Under the pieces are notes generated by a model that saw only the letters and a program-made list of their open reading frames with translations, did not search any database and had not been told where the DNA came from. Made by a program: the position numbers and the translations under genes. Source: Pristionchus mayeri (taxonomy: Eukaryota > Nematoda > Chromadorea > Rhabditida > Neodiplogasteridae). From it: a stretch of 64,000 nt of DNA. This document shows positions 24,860-36,449 of this stretch, one piece after another. The stretch covers positions 42,248,907 to 42,312,906 of the forward strand of contig BTRK01000004.1 in assembly GCA_036245805.1 (NCBI GenBank). The letters are read 5' to 3'. Positions within the stretch are counted from its first letter, which is position 1, and every line of letters starts with the position of its first letter.

Positions 24860-26026
24860 TTGGGGTGTCCGGAAAGTTCGTATAATGCTTCGGAAAAAAG
24901 TCAGTTCGCGATCAAATGCAGTGATTGCGCAATCTGTTTGTCAACAATGTATTGCATCATTCTGATTCTGATAGTAGTGAGAGGATTTAATCAGTCTCCT
25001 AGTTGCTACATTGATTCTTGTGATCGACTCCCAGCTCTACCTCCGAGCAGTTTTACTTCATTACTACCGTCTTGGCCGATCCGTGAAGGACTCTGCCCTG
25101 GCCCAGTCGGAAGGAGCTGACGCCCCCTCCATACCCTTCTGCTATAAGTGGTTCTCCCGCTTCAAGAAAGACACTGAAGCGCAAGCCCCTGGCCAGTGTG
25201 CGTGAGTTGAAGAAGGATACTGGTACTCCCAGACCAACGGTGTCCGATATCCTCCATCGATCTGGGAAGAAGCCGAAACTCCCACAAGTGATTCCCCATG
25301 ACCTCTCCCCCGAACAGCTGAAAAATCGTGTTCAGGTCTGTCGGGAATTACTCCATCGTAGATCCAATCTTCGATGGGTCAATTCCATCATCGCTACAGA
25401 CGAGAAGTGGATCACGTACGATAACCCTGTGAGGAGACTGCAATGGGTGGATGCAGATGAGAAGCCCACGCCCGTCCCGAAGAAGGAAGAGCACGGAAAG
25501 AAGGAACTCCTCTGCTTCTTCTTCTCAGTGCTCGGTCCCATCTACTGGGAGATCCTCGCCCCTGGCACCAGCATCAATGCCGACCTCTTCTCTGAACAAC
25601 TGCAAGATGTCGCGATCAGAGTCCCTCCCAGACTCCTGAACCAGGGCAAAATTCTTCTTCTGATGGACAATGCTCACCCACATCGAGCGAAGATGACCCA
25701 GAAGAAAATGGACGAGCTGAAGATCGAGAGGATTCCCCATCCACCGTATTCCCCGGATCTCTCCCCATGCGACTACCACTGCTTCCGCTCTCTCTCTGGC
25801 TTCTGCAAAGGAAAGTAGTTCAAGAATCGAGATGAAGTTGTGAGGGCTTTCGTGAACTGGGCGGTCTTGAAGAAATCCGCATTCTGGAAGAGAGGAATCG
25901 AGACCCTGCCCAATCGCTGGAGGGAGGTAGTGAGAAAGAAAGGGGCATACATTGGTCACTGAGAATTGTAAAGCATTGAATACAAAATAAAAACAAAAAA
26001 TTATACGAACTTTCCGGACACCCCAA
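24860..26026 (+). mobile_element. Full-length mariner element, TA duplication
   Basis: Perfect 26-bp terminal repeats begin TTGGGGTGTCCGGAAAGTTC at 24860 and end with the complement at 26026. TA flanks at 24858-24859 and 26027-26028. The 1167-bp length and the single transposase frame fit a complete mariner. Perfect ends suggest a recent insertion, although the transposase is broken. Confidence 0.95.
25011..25962 (+). pseudogene. Mariner transposase (DD34D), frameshift and nonsense
   Basis: The transposase would cut and paste the surrounding element at TA sites. The N-terminal helix-turn-helix part lies in one frame (25011-25205), and the rest continues in another frame from about 25198, so one frameshift separates DNA-binding and catalytic regions. 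The catalytic region shows ATDEKWITYDN (first Asp), LLMDNAHPH (second Asp) and YSPDLSPCDYH (third Asp). The second and third Asp are separated by 34 residues, the mariner DD34D spacing. A TAG at 25816-25818, after GFCKGK, interrupts a conserved KGK-x-F stretch; in-frame homologous coding continues to TGA at 25960-25962. With two lesions this copy cannot make an intact enzyme. Confidence 0.93.
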
Positions 26027-26225
26027 TAGCCTGCATGCTGTAGCTGAATCTGCCGTGCAGAAGTTTCTACATGGTTTATACAATTTTGTAAATAGAAAAT
26101 ATAGTATACATAAAAAAAGTTACATATATTGGCATCCCTCAATAGATATTCTAAAACATGGATGAGAATCTCTACTTCACATTGTGCATGAAAGGAAAGG
26201 TCACCCGATCACCAACCGATCACAC

Positions 26226-26631
26226 TAAGGTTGGCATTTTGACTCTTTGACTCAAAATTACTAGTGTTCTTCGAACCTTTCTCTCGCTTTCCGTATTCGA
26301 GAATGACTTGAAGCATAACTGACTTTGATCATTTTTATTTCCCACCAAATTGAATAAATTTAAAAAGAAATTTCAGAAAATAAATCAAAAAAAGGAAACA
26401 CTGAAAAAAAATCATCCATGAGACTTGACAGACCTGATGTAACATCTCTAGGACTAATGCCAAAAACAATTGAAGCAAATTCGGCACTTCTGAAACGAGA
26501 TATGATCCAAAGATCCATAGGATTTCAGATCCAATGGATCTCAGATCCCCCGACTCTCAGATCCGAATGGCTCAGAATGAAAAGATCCAAAAGTGTCTGA
26601 GATTCTTCAAAGAGTCAAAACGCCAACACTA
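26226..26631. mobile_element. Non-autonomous hAT element, 8-bp TSD
   Basis: Ends TAAGGTTGGCATTTTGACTC (26226 inward) and the imperfect complement ...GAGTCAAAACGCCAACACTA (to 26631) are flanked by an exact 8-bp duplication GATCACAC at 26218-26225 and 26632-26639. The 406-bp interior has repeated (A/G)GATCC words near 26505-26590 and no transposase. Confidence 0.92.
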
Positions 26632-26646
26632 GATCACACCTGTCAT

Positions 26647-26675
26647 CATGATTCGCGCTGCATCACTACTTCAAC
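26647..26675 (+). repeat. Dispersed 28-bp motif, well-preserved copy
   Basis: Identical over 29 bp to 29107-29135 (starts CATGATTCGCGCTGCATC). Degenerate copies in both orientations lie near 14980, 15245, 15435, 17390, 22335, 24195, 24605, 31215, 31430, 34985, 35475, 38870 and 39055. Function unknown. Confidence 0.6.
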
Positions 26676-26993
26676 CTGGAAGGAATAAATCAGAACTAAT
26701 CATTTCAACCCCCTAAATACCTCTCACAATAACAAATACGACACAGTACCGTGAAAAATATAGTATATTGTTCACTGAAGCCACCCACCAGCTCTACACG
26801 TCAGTAGCACTCACTGCCTTCACAGCCCATCGACTACAGGTATCATGATGGTGCAAAGGTTTCTTTACACAATTAATTACAGAGTTTATATCCTGCTTCG
26901 GTCTTGAGCAATCCTGAGATTTGCGCTTCAATGTTACTTTATAAGCATTCAACACCAATCCGATCCGCTTTTTTGGTGGTAAAATACATTTAA

Positions 26994-28394
26994 GAGACGT
27001 TCCACGAGAAAGCGTATCTTTTGGGAGGGGTCGACGGATGACTTTTTTGCAACCCCCCTCAATATTTTGCTGGTGAAGTTCCCATACCGAGTGCTGATAT
27101 TTGGCCCATTATGAAGGGTTCTGGTACACTTTCCGAAAAATGCCAGCACAGGTCTCAAAAAAATCGAAAATTTCAAATTTTTGAAAAATAAGATATTATA
27201 AGTTTTTCAGGACTATTTTTCGATGAAAAGAACGAAAAACATACTTTGAATGCGATCAGATGTCGATAAAGAGTCGAAAACGTCGATTTTCGAAAATTTT
27301 TGTCCGTCCTGAAAATTTTTAAATTCCGTGGTCACTTTTTATTGCATTTTCGGAATCTACGTGTAAAACTACCCTTTGTAGCCAAATTTCAAGGAAAAAA
27401 ATTGGTGCGCCCAGAACTTATAGCTCCCAGAACAAGGAGTGGTCGTCGATCACTCTGGGATGAGTGAGTTCACAGTTTGTGAATTGAGATTCATTACGGC
27501 TATTTTGCATGTGCAATCATAATTTTATATGGTTTGACTCAATTTGAGACCTTAGTGAAGCAGTTACATGACTCAAATCTCAAATTTGAATGTTTTTGGT
27601 TCACGCGTTTCGAGCTCCATGTGCCACTGTATTGAGGCTATAATTACGGCTCACATCGATCAAACAAGGGTCAAATCAATGTTTAATGAGTTAATACACT
27701 TATTATGATTAGTTTATAAATGAAGTACGTGACATATGACACATTAGTCCGACGAAAATGCGATGAGATTCGTCAAAATCCGATTTTTTTCGGATTTTTC
27801 GATTTTCGGAGCTGTGTAGAAATCGAATTTCAGCTTCAGCATTACAATAGTTCACTCAGAATATCTTGAAATCATCACTGGTTCATTCTCAAGCGATTTG
27901 GAGGGTATCCGAGAAACAATATTTTCTTTCTTTTTATGCCTTTATCAGGCAGGGCATTTTTTTCGAAAAAAAAAATTTTTCTCGGATACCCTCCAAATCG
28001 CTTGAGAATGAACCAGTGATGATTCCAAGATATTCTGAGTGAACTATTGTAAGGCTGAAGCTGAAATTCGATTTCTACATAGCTCCGAAAATCGAAAAAT
28101 CCGAAAAAAATCGGACGTTTTCGACTCTTTATCGACATCTGATCGCATTCAAAGTATGTTTTTCGTTCTTTTCATCGAAAAATAGTCCTGAAAAACTTAT
28201 AATATCTTACTTTTCAAAAATTTGAAATTTTCGATTTTTTTGAGACCTGTGCTGGCATTTTTCGGAAAGTGTACCAGAACCCTTCATAATGGGCCAAATA
28301 TCAGCACTCGGTATGGGAACTTCACCAGCAAAATATTGAGGGGGTTGCAAAAAAGTCATCCGTAGTGAACGTACGTTTTCTCGTGGAACGTCTC
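26994..28394. mobile_element. TTAA-flanked foldback element, 1.4 kb
   Basis: Outer arms of about 285 bp (26994-27280 and 28110-28394) are nearly perfectly complementary, starting GAGACGTTCCACGAGAAA. They are bounded by TTAA at 26990-26993 and 28395-28398. The interior has a unique stretch (27284-27777) on the left and a second, independent palindrome (27778-28112) on the right. There is no coding frame. The TTAA boundary suggests piggyBac-type mobilisation. Confidence 0.85.
27778..28112. repeat. Inner palindrome nested in the TTAA foldback
   Basis: Arms 27778-27925 and about 27983-28112 are complementary with few mismatches (for example GGTATCCGAGAAA against its complement). They enclose a loop of roughly 55 bp rich in T and A. 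It abuts the right outer arm, so the right half of the element is a palindrome within a palindrome. Confidence 0.85.
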
Positions 28395-28904
28395 TTAACA
28401 TTACACAGTACGACGGATGAACTGTGGCTGCTACATTTGCAGAACAACGGCTGGTCGGTCTGCAATCTGCAGTATAATTCAGCTAAAACGAGACTGCAGG
28501 TGGTTAACTCGTAATTAATCAATATTATAAAATAAATTAGTGTAGGTACACATACGTGGATACATTCATTACACGAACAAACTATATTTCTTGTTTCAGC
28601 GTTACTTCTAAAGCAATGGAATTAATAGGGAGTGATCGATTATCAGTAGCAAAATAAAGATAGCTTTCACGCCAGGCTAACGTTCCACCGATATTTCACG
28701 CAAAATATTCTGTGTCAGTAATCTTCCCGCGACGAGTGGAATATCATTCACAATTATCCACAGCCGCAGTAGTCCTTTCGCTGCTGCACGATAAAGTCAC
28801 CCCTTGTCGCTCACTCTGCCCCTTCCCCTTATTCTCAGAACACTCTGCGTCCTTCTTTCTCTTCGTCCCAATCAGCGCGCAATCATTGTTAGAAAATAAT
28901 ACAT

Positions 28905-29445
28905 TGAAATTTTATTTCCCAGCCTCTCCCAATGTTCCTTCTAAAATTCCCGCGAAATTGATGATATCCATGACACATTCACGTTTGCTATTACGTTGAT
29001 ACATTAACTAATTTTAATTTTAGCTAATTTTAGCGCGATCTAATTTTAAACTAATTTTAGCGCGATCTAATATAATCCCTCACATTCGCTAAATTGGCCA
29101 TAACCTCATGATTCGCGCTGCATCACTACTTCAACATGTATTGATGGAACTCGCACTAATTTTGTCGAGTTTCAGTAACAAGTCTTACAATACTCACAAT
29201 AGCATATTAAATGCCTACACTCGGTATCTACAATAGACTTCTTGCTGCAGCTGCCGCTGCAGTCGAGTGAGCTGCAGACTCAACCCAATCATTGTTAGAA
29301 TCATTGTTAGAATCACCCAATCATTGTTAGAATACAGTGAAATCTTATTTCCCAGCCTCTGCCAATGCTCCTTCTAAAATTCCCGCGAAATTGATGATAT
29401 CCATGACACATTCACGTTTGCTATTACGTTAATACATTACTCCTC
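28905..29445 (+). repeat. Direct duplication of about 105 bp
   Basis: Segments 28905-29010 and 29335-29445 are almost identical (shared TTATTTCCCAGCCTCT and GATGATATCCATGACACATT) and lie about 430 bp apart. Between them are ACTAATTTTAGCGCGATCTA repeats (29008-29070) and triple CAATCATTGTTAGAAT words (29287-29332). Confidence 0.85.
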
Positions 29446-29559
29446 TGATTTCTTCAGCCAAAATCCACGAGAGTGATGACCACATGTGTTTTCTTTTGTT
29501 TTAAATGTAAAGATTTTTTTTCGTGAGATCATTTTTGCTAAACGAGGAGGTCAGGGTGC

Positions 29560-29850
29560 ATAGTGTTGATGTTGTAGAATTCTCAGCAGTGATTCCGGAA
29601 AGTCTGATTCTTGATTTGTGTTATTGAGATCGTGAAACTGTAATCGCATTAGAGAGACAAGTTTACAATGTAGCCGGAGTGATACGCTTCAATGATGCGG
29701 ATGAAGTATTGCGGTAGAAAAAAGGATTAGGATAAGTTGCGTTGTTCGTTCAGTGGAGATACTGAAGATTGTGATGCACAGAGGAGTTATGGAAATTTAA
29801 ACTGGAATCGCACAAGAGAGAACTATCGATGGTTTACAATGATACAGGAG
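29560..29850 (+). repeat. Diverged partner of the segment at 23630-23960
   Basis: Shares ordered words with 23630-23960, including GAGATCGTGAAACTG and CAGTGGAGATACTGAAGAT, but no shared frame. Identity unknown. Confidence 0.5.
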
Positions 29851-30142
29851 TGGGACACTTGTCAATTTGTTCACTATTCATACAAGAATCTGCACTGGAT
29901 ATAATTTCCCATGACTGTGGGAATAATTTTTTGTTGTTCTTTGTGTGTTCTTCGCTACTGTGCGCGATTAGATAGGCACGGCATCTAATAATCTATAGTG
30001 ATGTTGAAACAGAAGCGAAGCAAGACTGTCATGTTTAAAAGTTCACCCATAATACTTTGACGAACTCGTTGCAAATATCAACGATAATTATCAGGATATC
30101 CAAGATAACGTTCGTCTCCGGATCCTGCATAAAGGCGGTTAA

Positions 30143-30429
30143 AGAAGGGGTAACACGAATGAGTGCTAGGGAGTCCCACCACGAAGATATTGCGCTCGCA
30201 ATGGGAAACTGTAGCTAAATCACCCCAAAATAGGGGTGAAAAATTAAAAGAGCGACTGAAACATAAACGAAGTAGCCGCGACCCTGCGCTCTCAATGAAC
30301 TTTGCGCGTATGTAAATAGCCAGAGAGCTGTCTGTGAAACTTCGGATAAAGTGAATCATGATCGGGCTGAGGGCTTCTATTACACACACATAGTGGATAA
30401 TTCAACTAATTTTTCGTGTTACTCCTTCT
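30143..30429. mobile_element. TTAA-flanked 287-bp MITE, copy 2
   Basis: Same ends, same 287-bp length and same orientation as the copy at 15660-15946. TTAA flanks at 30139-30142 and 30430-30433. Internal differences are scattered substitutions, plus a diverged stretch around 30220-30245. Confidence 0.87.
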
Positions 30430-30433
30430 TTAA

Positions 30434-31918
30434 ACGAAGGTGCGCCTGCTCGAAAGACTCACGGATGGGAATGCGAGAATTTCGGTAGCAGTTGATTTTT
30501 AGTTTTGTTTGTCCATAAGATATATGCGTGGCCCAAAATCTGCTGAAAAGTGAAATCTTTCAAAGAGTTTGCTTTTGCACCCATTATTCCAGTGGGGGTT
30601 GCTCGACTATTTTTCAGCATGCTCGAACAGCGACAGCATGAATATCAAATTCGTTGCGATTTCGCTCACAATTGTTAAACCATCCAAATTCTTGTTACAG
30701 CAGTAACATAAGAGGGAAGTAAACGTGTATCCGCCAATGATCTTCCTTCTCAGAACATCAATTTTCGAAGGCATGGCAAACTGGCCTTGAGAGGCTGCTG
30801 CAGGTCTACTGCATGCGTCGATCCAATCATTGGAAAATGGCGATGGTCATAAATAAGGAACTAGAATGTATCAAGAGACGACGGCCCGAATTACGAACTC
30901 TACTATAAAAGCGAAAACATCAACCGCAGCAGATCGTGCTACTTGTGAGAAAAGTCCTGAAGGAATTTAACGATTAAGAAGTTAAAAAGGAATGAATGAT
31001 AATCACAATTGGGTTTCACGATGCGAAGAAGTGCACTGAGGTTCAAGATATGAGGAAGGTTACCGAAGAATCGGACAATATCGTGTAGGAGTTGGCACAC
31101 CCCCTGATAATGGTTTACAACAACAAGCTCCACCTACAACAAGTGCAAAAATTTCCTTAACTGTTTGGATTCGACTTTTGCTAACTTTTCCAAAGCAATA
31201 ACATCAGTCTATACCAGCGATAACTTCGAGGGCTGTCATAAGTCGCTCACTAGTATATGCTGTCACAAACAGTTGCTGGTACAATTGCATCCCGATGCTG
31301 CGGGAGATCTTTCTTGTTGCTGCTTCTCCTGCCGTTTGAGTGCTTGTGACCACAAAACATTAGGATCTGTTGCCTAGGATCTGCAAAAAAAATGAAGACA
31401 AAAATTTGCACACCTTTGAGATTCTTGTTGAAGCAGTAGTGCAAAGGTGAAACGGAGAAGTGCAAACCAATTCGTAAGGGGAAGAACTGAACATTAAACA
31501 ACTCACAAAATAAAATGCTACAAAATAAGTGCTGGATATTCAGTAACGGATGATTAAATCAACTTTTCCTAGTGTATTGTAAAATGTGCGTTGCCAGCAA
31601 TCTCCTGGCAGCAAGTATCGAGACAAGCAAAAACTATTTCATTTTGTTAAGAACTGCAAGCATACCTCCAATCAATGAAAACCATTTCTGCGTAGCTAGT
31701 ACCCTACATGCAGTACTGATCTCACTGTTGAATATTAGGTCTCTCCTCAATGCGCTGCAACTGCAATTATCCTGCAGCTGGTCGATGGCTGCGCGCTGAA
31801 GCGGATGAAGGGACAACAATCGGATCTGATGCGATGATTAATGTCAGGAACAGCGTATGCTTCGTGGGAAACGGTTTCCTCATTCTGCACACACTCTCTA
31901 TCCTTTCGCACCCGTGTA
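30434..31918. other. Gene-free stretch
   Basis: No exon series or RNA gene is recognisable. Two decayed copies of the dispersed 28-bp motif lie near 31215 and 31430. ORFs up to 84 codons show no known domain. Confidence 0.5.
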
Positions 31919-33205
31919 CAGGGTGCGGAGAAAGTATTTTGACATGGATTTAACCATGTATCTTCCTTCAATGGCATCGAATTTTTTTTAAACAGTACAC
32001 ATTATTTATCAGAGACAGTAGGAAGATAACAACATGATATTACTCGATTTGACCTCCATTGGCCTTGACGACAGTCTTGAGACGAGGAGGGACTGACTCG
32101 ATGACGGATCGCAGGTAGTGTGTATCGATTTTATCCCATGCATTCTGGAGGGACTTCTTGAGGTTATCTAAACTCTGGTGGCGAACAGAGCAAGCATTCT
32201 TCTCTAGTACCGACCACACACTGAAGTCAAAGGGAGAGAGATCCGGACTGTTCGAGGGCCATTCATCGGATGGAATGAAGTCGGGCAAATGGATGGCGCA
32301 CCAGTTCTGGGTCAGTTTTGCGGAATGAGCAGGGCAGAATCCTGCTGGAAGGTCCAATGACGTCACTTGAAGTGGGAACGAGACCAAGGGAGGAGGTTCG
32401 TCTCCAGAATCTCCTTGATGTAGTAGTTCTTGTCCACCTTCACACCGGGCTTGACGAAGACGAGGGGTCTTGCCAGTCGCACAGACCCCTGCCCAAACCA
32501 TCACCAATTGCGGGTGGGAAACACGTGAGACAGTTCTTCCTCGGGCGTTGGCTTGCTGACTTGACTTGGCAATGATCCTCGTGTTCTGGCTGTTGAAGAC
32601 CTGCTCCACCGTGAACACCTTCTCATCCGAGTAGAGAGTCGTGAGATGTTCGCCATGTGCGATCCTCCCTAGGAGCTTCTTGCATCTCTTGAGCCTCTTC
32701 TCCTTGTGAATGCCAGTCAGACCATGGCCCTTATGCATCTTGTAAGGGTGGGACGTGAGACCAGAGTGAACTATCTTGCGCACCGAACGCTCGTCGATTC
32801 CGAGATCACGGGCCATCTTTCTCATAGATCGGATGGGATCACGTGCAACTCGCATCTGCACGATTTTCTTGTTCTTCCGAGTGACAGCAGTGTGAGGTCT
32901 GCCCACTCTAGTACGGTCCTTAGTCGTGCCCAGCGCCTTGAAGCGGCAGATGGTATTCCGAACGGTCTGACGGGAAACTCGGAGTTTCTTCGAAATTCCA
33001 GCTGGGGACTCGACGAGGGTCCAAAGGTCAATAATGGATTTCCGGTACTGGTGAGGTCGAGTCATTACTAGGGGATACTATTTAAAGTGCGCATTGAACA
33101 CCTCGAGTGGTACACTAAAACGTGTTATAACATGCATTAACAGTTTGATAGGACTGATGAAATATTCGAGTTCAAACTTTGTCAAAGTACTTTCTCCGCA
33201 CCCTG
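31919..33205 (-). mobile_element. Tc1-like (DD37D) element, TA duplication
   Basis: Terminal repeats of 25 bp with one mismatch begin CAGGGTGCGGAGAAAGTA at 31919 and end with the complement at 33205. TA flanks at 31917-31918 and 33206-33207. The 1287-bp element encodes one transposase frame on the minus strand. Confidence 0.95.
32040..33065 (-). pseudogene. Tc1-like transposase, open but catalytically broken
   Basis: A 341-codon frame runs from ATG to TGA (minus), the usual Tc1 transposase length. Residues 20-45 form a helix-turn-helix (SKKLRVSRQTVRNTICRF), residues 53-58 are a GRP linker, and the first catalytic Asp is D147 in YSDEKVF. Third Asp D280 lies in NSPDLSPFDF, and the position 37 residues before it should be the second Asp. 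In this frame that position (242) is Gly. Two compensating shifts put about residues 201-243 out of frame; the conserved Q-Q-D-S signature is present in another frame at about 32336-32350, next to a stop. The frame therefore looks intact by length but lacks its second metal-binding Asp. I class it as a pseudogene. Confidence 0.88.
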
Positions 33206-33207
33206 TA

Positions 33208-36200
33208 GTCAGTACAAAAGAGCTTTTTTCGACTGTTGAGTTCGAATTTGTCGACTGTTGAGTTCGAAATTACGGCATTCGTATCTGCGTGTCGCTCAAT
33301 CGCTCACTGCCTGTATGGTGCCTGTATGATGTGTGCAATATATAATAGAGATAAGATTACCCGATCCTCACCCTCTCGCTTGCAGCTCGAACAACAGCAA
33401 AAGATGGTGCTAGGAGTAGACTCTCAATAAGTTCTGAGATGAGGCGTTATGCTCAAGGACACTTAGGGTTTATCTTGAGTATTGAATTAATGAGCACAAT
33501 GATATTGATTTACAATCCGTCATCCGTCTCAATAATGTTTATGCGAAACATGACCATTTTGCAAGTTTTCGCCAATTTCGTATTCGGAAATAGTTGTGGG
33601 TTTGTAAATGCGTTTCATGTTTGATTCTCTTAGAGAGACAGTCGTCGAGTGGCATTTATTTCAAATGAAAACTAATAAATCCAATTGACAACAAGTTATA
33701 GGCACGTGATGGCAGCTGCAACAATCGCGGCATACGTCAAGAAATAATAGAGGCAACCATTCGGTTGGACGAAAATCAGTTTTGACTGGGACAATGAAAA
33801 AAACAAGCGAGATTTGGCATCCGCTACTGCATTATCAGCATAAGGGTTCGGAATTTGAATATCATTCTCTTCATTTCGCAATCTCTCTAACTTCTCGACA
33901 GAACAAAGCGTGTGTGAGATAAATATACAATTATCTGATTGAAGCGTACAGTTTGCAGCTTGATCAACTGCAGGAGATGCACGCGTGCATTGACGAATAT
34001 CTGCAGACTGACGACATCTTCAGTCAGTACAGTTACTACGTAAATTAAATTTTGCAGAAATTCCTATATTTTCTTCTGACTTCGTTTATTGTTTGTATAC
34101 CTAGGTACCACAAGGGGTATAGCCGAAATGAACCTATCTATGCTCAAAATGCCCGCAGGGAACCAAATAAGGTCATGCTTTTGTCCTTTTGTCGATATTT
34201 CATCTCTGAATCGTGCTAGAGGTCATAAATTACATGAAAAGGTGTCAACAGAGAGCGACAAAAAGGCGAGACGAGGAAGGAATAGGCGGAGCCTATTCCG
34301 ACGCCTCTCCGATCAAATCGCAAAAAAAAATTGGGCATGCGCCTCACCCCAGGAAAGTTAGGCGGACGATGTCCTCTTCCGCGCGCTTTCATCGGGGCAT
34401 CTGCTGTCTACACGAGCCGAGGCAGAAACAGGTGCAAAAGAGGGAGGAGGGGAGAGAGAGAATGCACTCCGCTCTCCCCGCCTAATGATGGTAATTGAAT
34501 ACCGATAGGCTATCAGCCAAGCCTTGGCCGTATGTGTATGTTCGCTGAGAGCGCCAAACCAGCGTTTTCCAACATTTTCGCAACTTAATTATCGTATGAT
34601 GACCTATTTAGAGTTAACTTTGCCCAGCCTCCAGGAGGTATTTGAAAGAGAATGAAAAGATCTTCCGAATTCGTTTTTGATCGAGTAATTTGGTTGCGAA
34701 TTAAGCTCATGCTCTCTAAATCTCGCTTTCGAGGGAAAAGGTGTCCGGGCAAAGTGGGCGGAGCTTGCAGAGTCTATGTATACCACTCGACATACTTCAC
34801 CTAATTGCGAAATCCACGGTGATCAGTGAAATGATGAGTTACTGAAGCTTAATACCGTCTAGTTAAATTCACATATATGACGGGAATACTAATTAAATTT
34901 TGCAATGTGTTATTGCAATGTCAATGATCCTCGATTATTTTGATTTTTTAGGAAGGCTAAATTATGGTTCATAAAATACTGATGCAACAAGAATCTGTCG
35001 GGTATGCAACATTAAGACGATATTGGAAATAATCGATTCCTTTGCGGGTTCGATGCCGTCTCTCTCTGGATGGTTCTGCAGTCGAGTGAGCAGATATTGC
35101 AGTGCTCGCGCTCAACTCATGCATCGGCCGAGAGTGAGTGATTTTAAAATAGAGCCACGAATGAATTTCTTTGATTGAACGATTGCTCATTATTCTCCTG
35201 TGGTGGACGATACTCCTCTCCTCGCCATTTCCATCTGTGGGTGATGCCACTGCGGATATATGTGAGCGAAATTGTAAAGACAGCATGGATAGAATTGGCG
35301 CAAATTGTTTCTCTTCAACTGTCGACACAACACAATTCGCACTGTTATAAACGAGTGAATTTATTATTCAGAATCATTAAGTGATGAAAACATGATGAAT
35401 TCATTCATAAATGCGGCCGATTGTAAGAAATTTAGATGGTCTATACTTTATTGATGTATTGATTTATTATTCGCTTTCGAAATAATGCTGGAACCGGGAT
35501 TTCGAGCTCTTTGAAATAATTGAAATTATTTTTTTCAAACTAGTTTGCAGAGCCTGTTCCACTCACGGGTTTCAGTTGCGAGTACGAATCAGATTATGCG
35601 GAGGTTGCAGCGCTAGCGAAAACTGTTTGTTGCTGCTTCAGAACGTTATCTCCGACAGTGGAGACTAGTTAGATGTATCTCCTAGAGAGAGCAACTTCAT
35701 TGGTTCGAACACATATGTGACGGCTTTTGTAGTATTGATGTAGCATGCGTCTAAAATGAATTTGATTTTACGTGATATATTTTTTTGTAAGTTTTTATTT
35801 TTTTTAATGTACGTCATCTTTAATTTTCATACAGTAGTCGTGGTCACGAGCAGCGAGTCAAGTGGGCGATGCTTGCCACTCTCAAGACTACCTTCTGCTG
35901 CAGCGCCAGAACCTCCGTAGTTGTTTCTAATTGGGAATGGATAAAAAAATTGTTTCACTCAGATATTATTGTTTTTGAAATATAGGAGATACGTGAAACC
36001 GCCAGGTAGTGAATTCAACAAGCGGGATTTCCTTTATGAGTTTATTTGCAGCAAAGCCGCAGTTGCTGAATCTCCCATTAGGCTGCGAATATCTGTTGGC
36101 CAATTTTAATACTGTTATACTTGTCGTTATTGCTCGTAGTTTTGATTTCTCTCGTATTTCCGCCATCTTACTAGTGCATAGAATCCACACTAGTGATCGG

Positions 36201-36449
36201 AGCGAGCAGCAGCACATGCGACATCTTCCTTCAGCGGCTACAGCATCAGCTTAATATCACGCCATTCACCTAAGAATTGATCTTAAACACGGATTTGAAG
36301 AAATTACCCAAGTCGAACTTTCTCATTTTTTTACTCCTCTGGTGTCCCTAAACAATCACCCGACTTCTCTTTGCCATACCGTCAATCTGAAAATCATGGT
36401 ACCGGGTCGTTGATTCAGGTACCCACCTTTAACCTTAATTTTCTTGTTT
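33208..36449. other. Gene-free stretch
   Basis: No exon series is recognisable. There is a small tandem duplication of TCGACTGTTGAGTTCGAA at about 33228-33266, a GA/GGAG-rich block at 34255-34480, and decayed dispersed motifs near 34985 and 35475. ORFs up to 119 codons (34969-35328, minus) carry no domain I recognise. Confidence 0.5.

Noticed and set aside
25525..26142. 205-codon ORF on minus
   Set aside because: Antisense shadow of the mariner transposase; contains no domain of its own.
30078..30389. 103-codon ORF on minus
   Set aside because: Falls inside the 287-bp TTAA MITE; the sister copy at 15660-15946 does not keep the frame.
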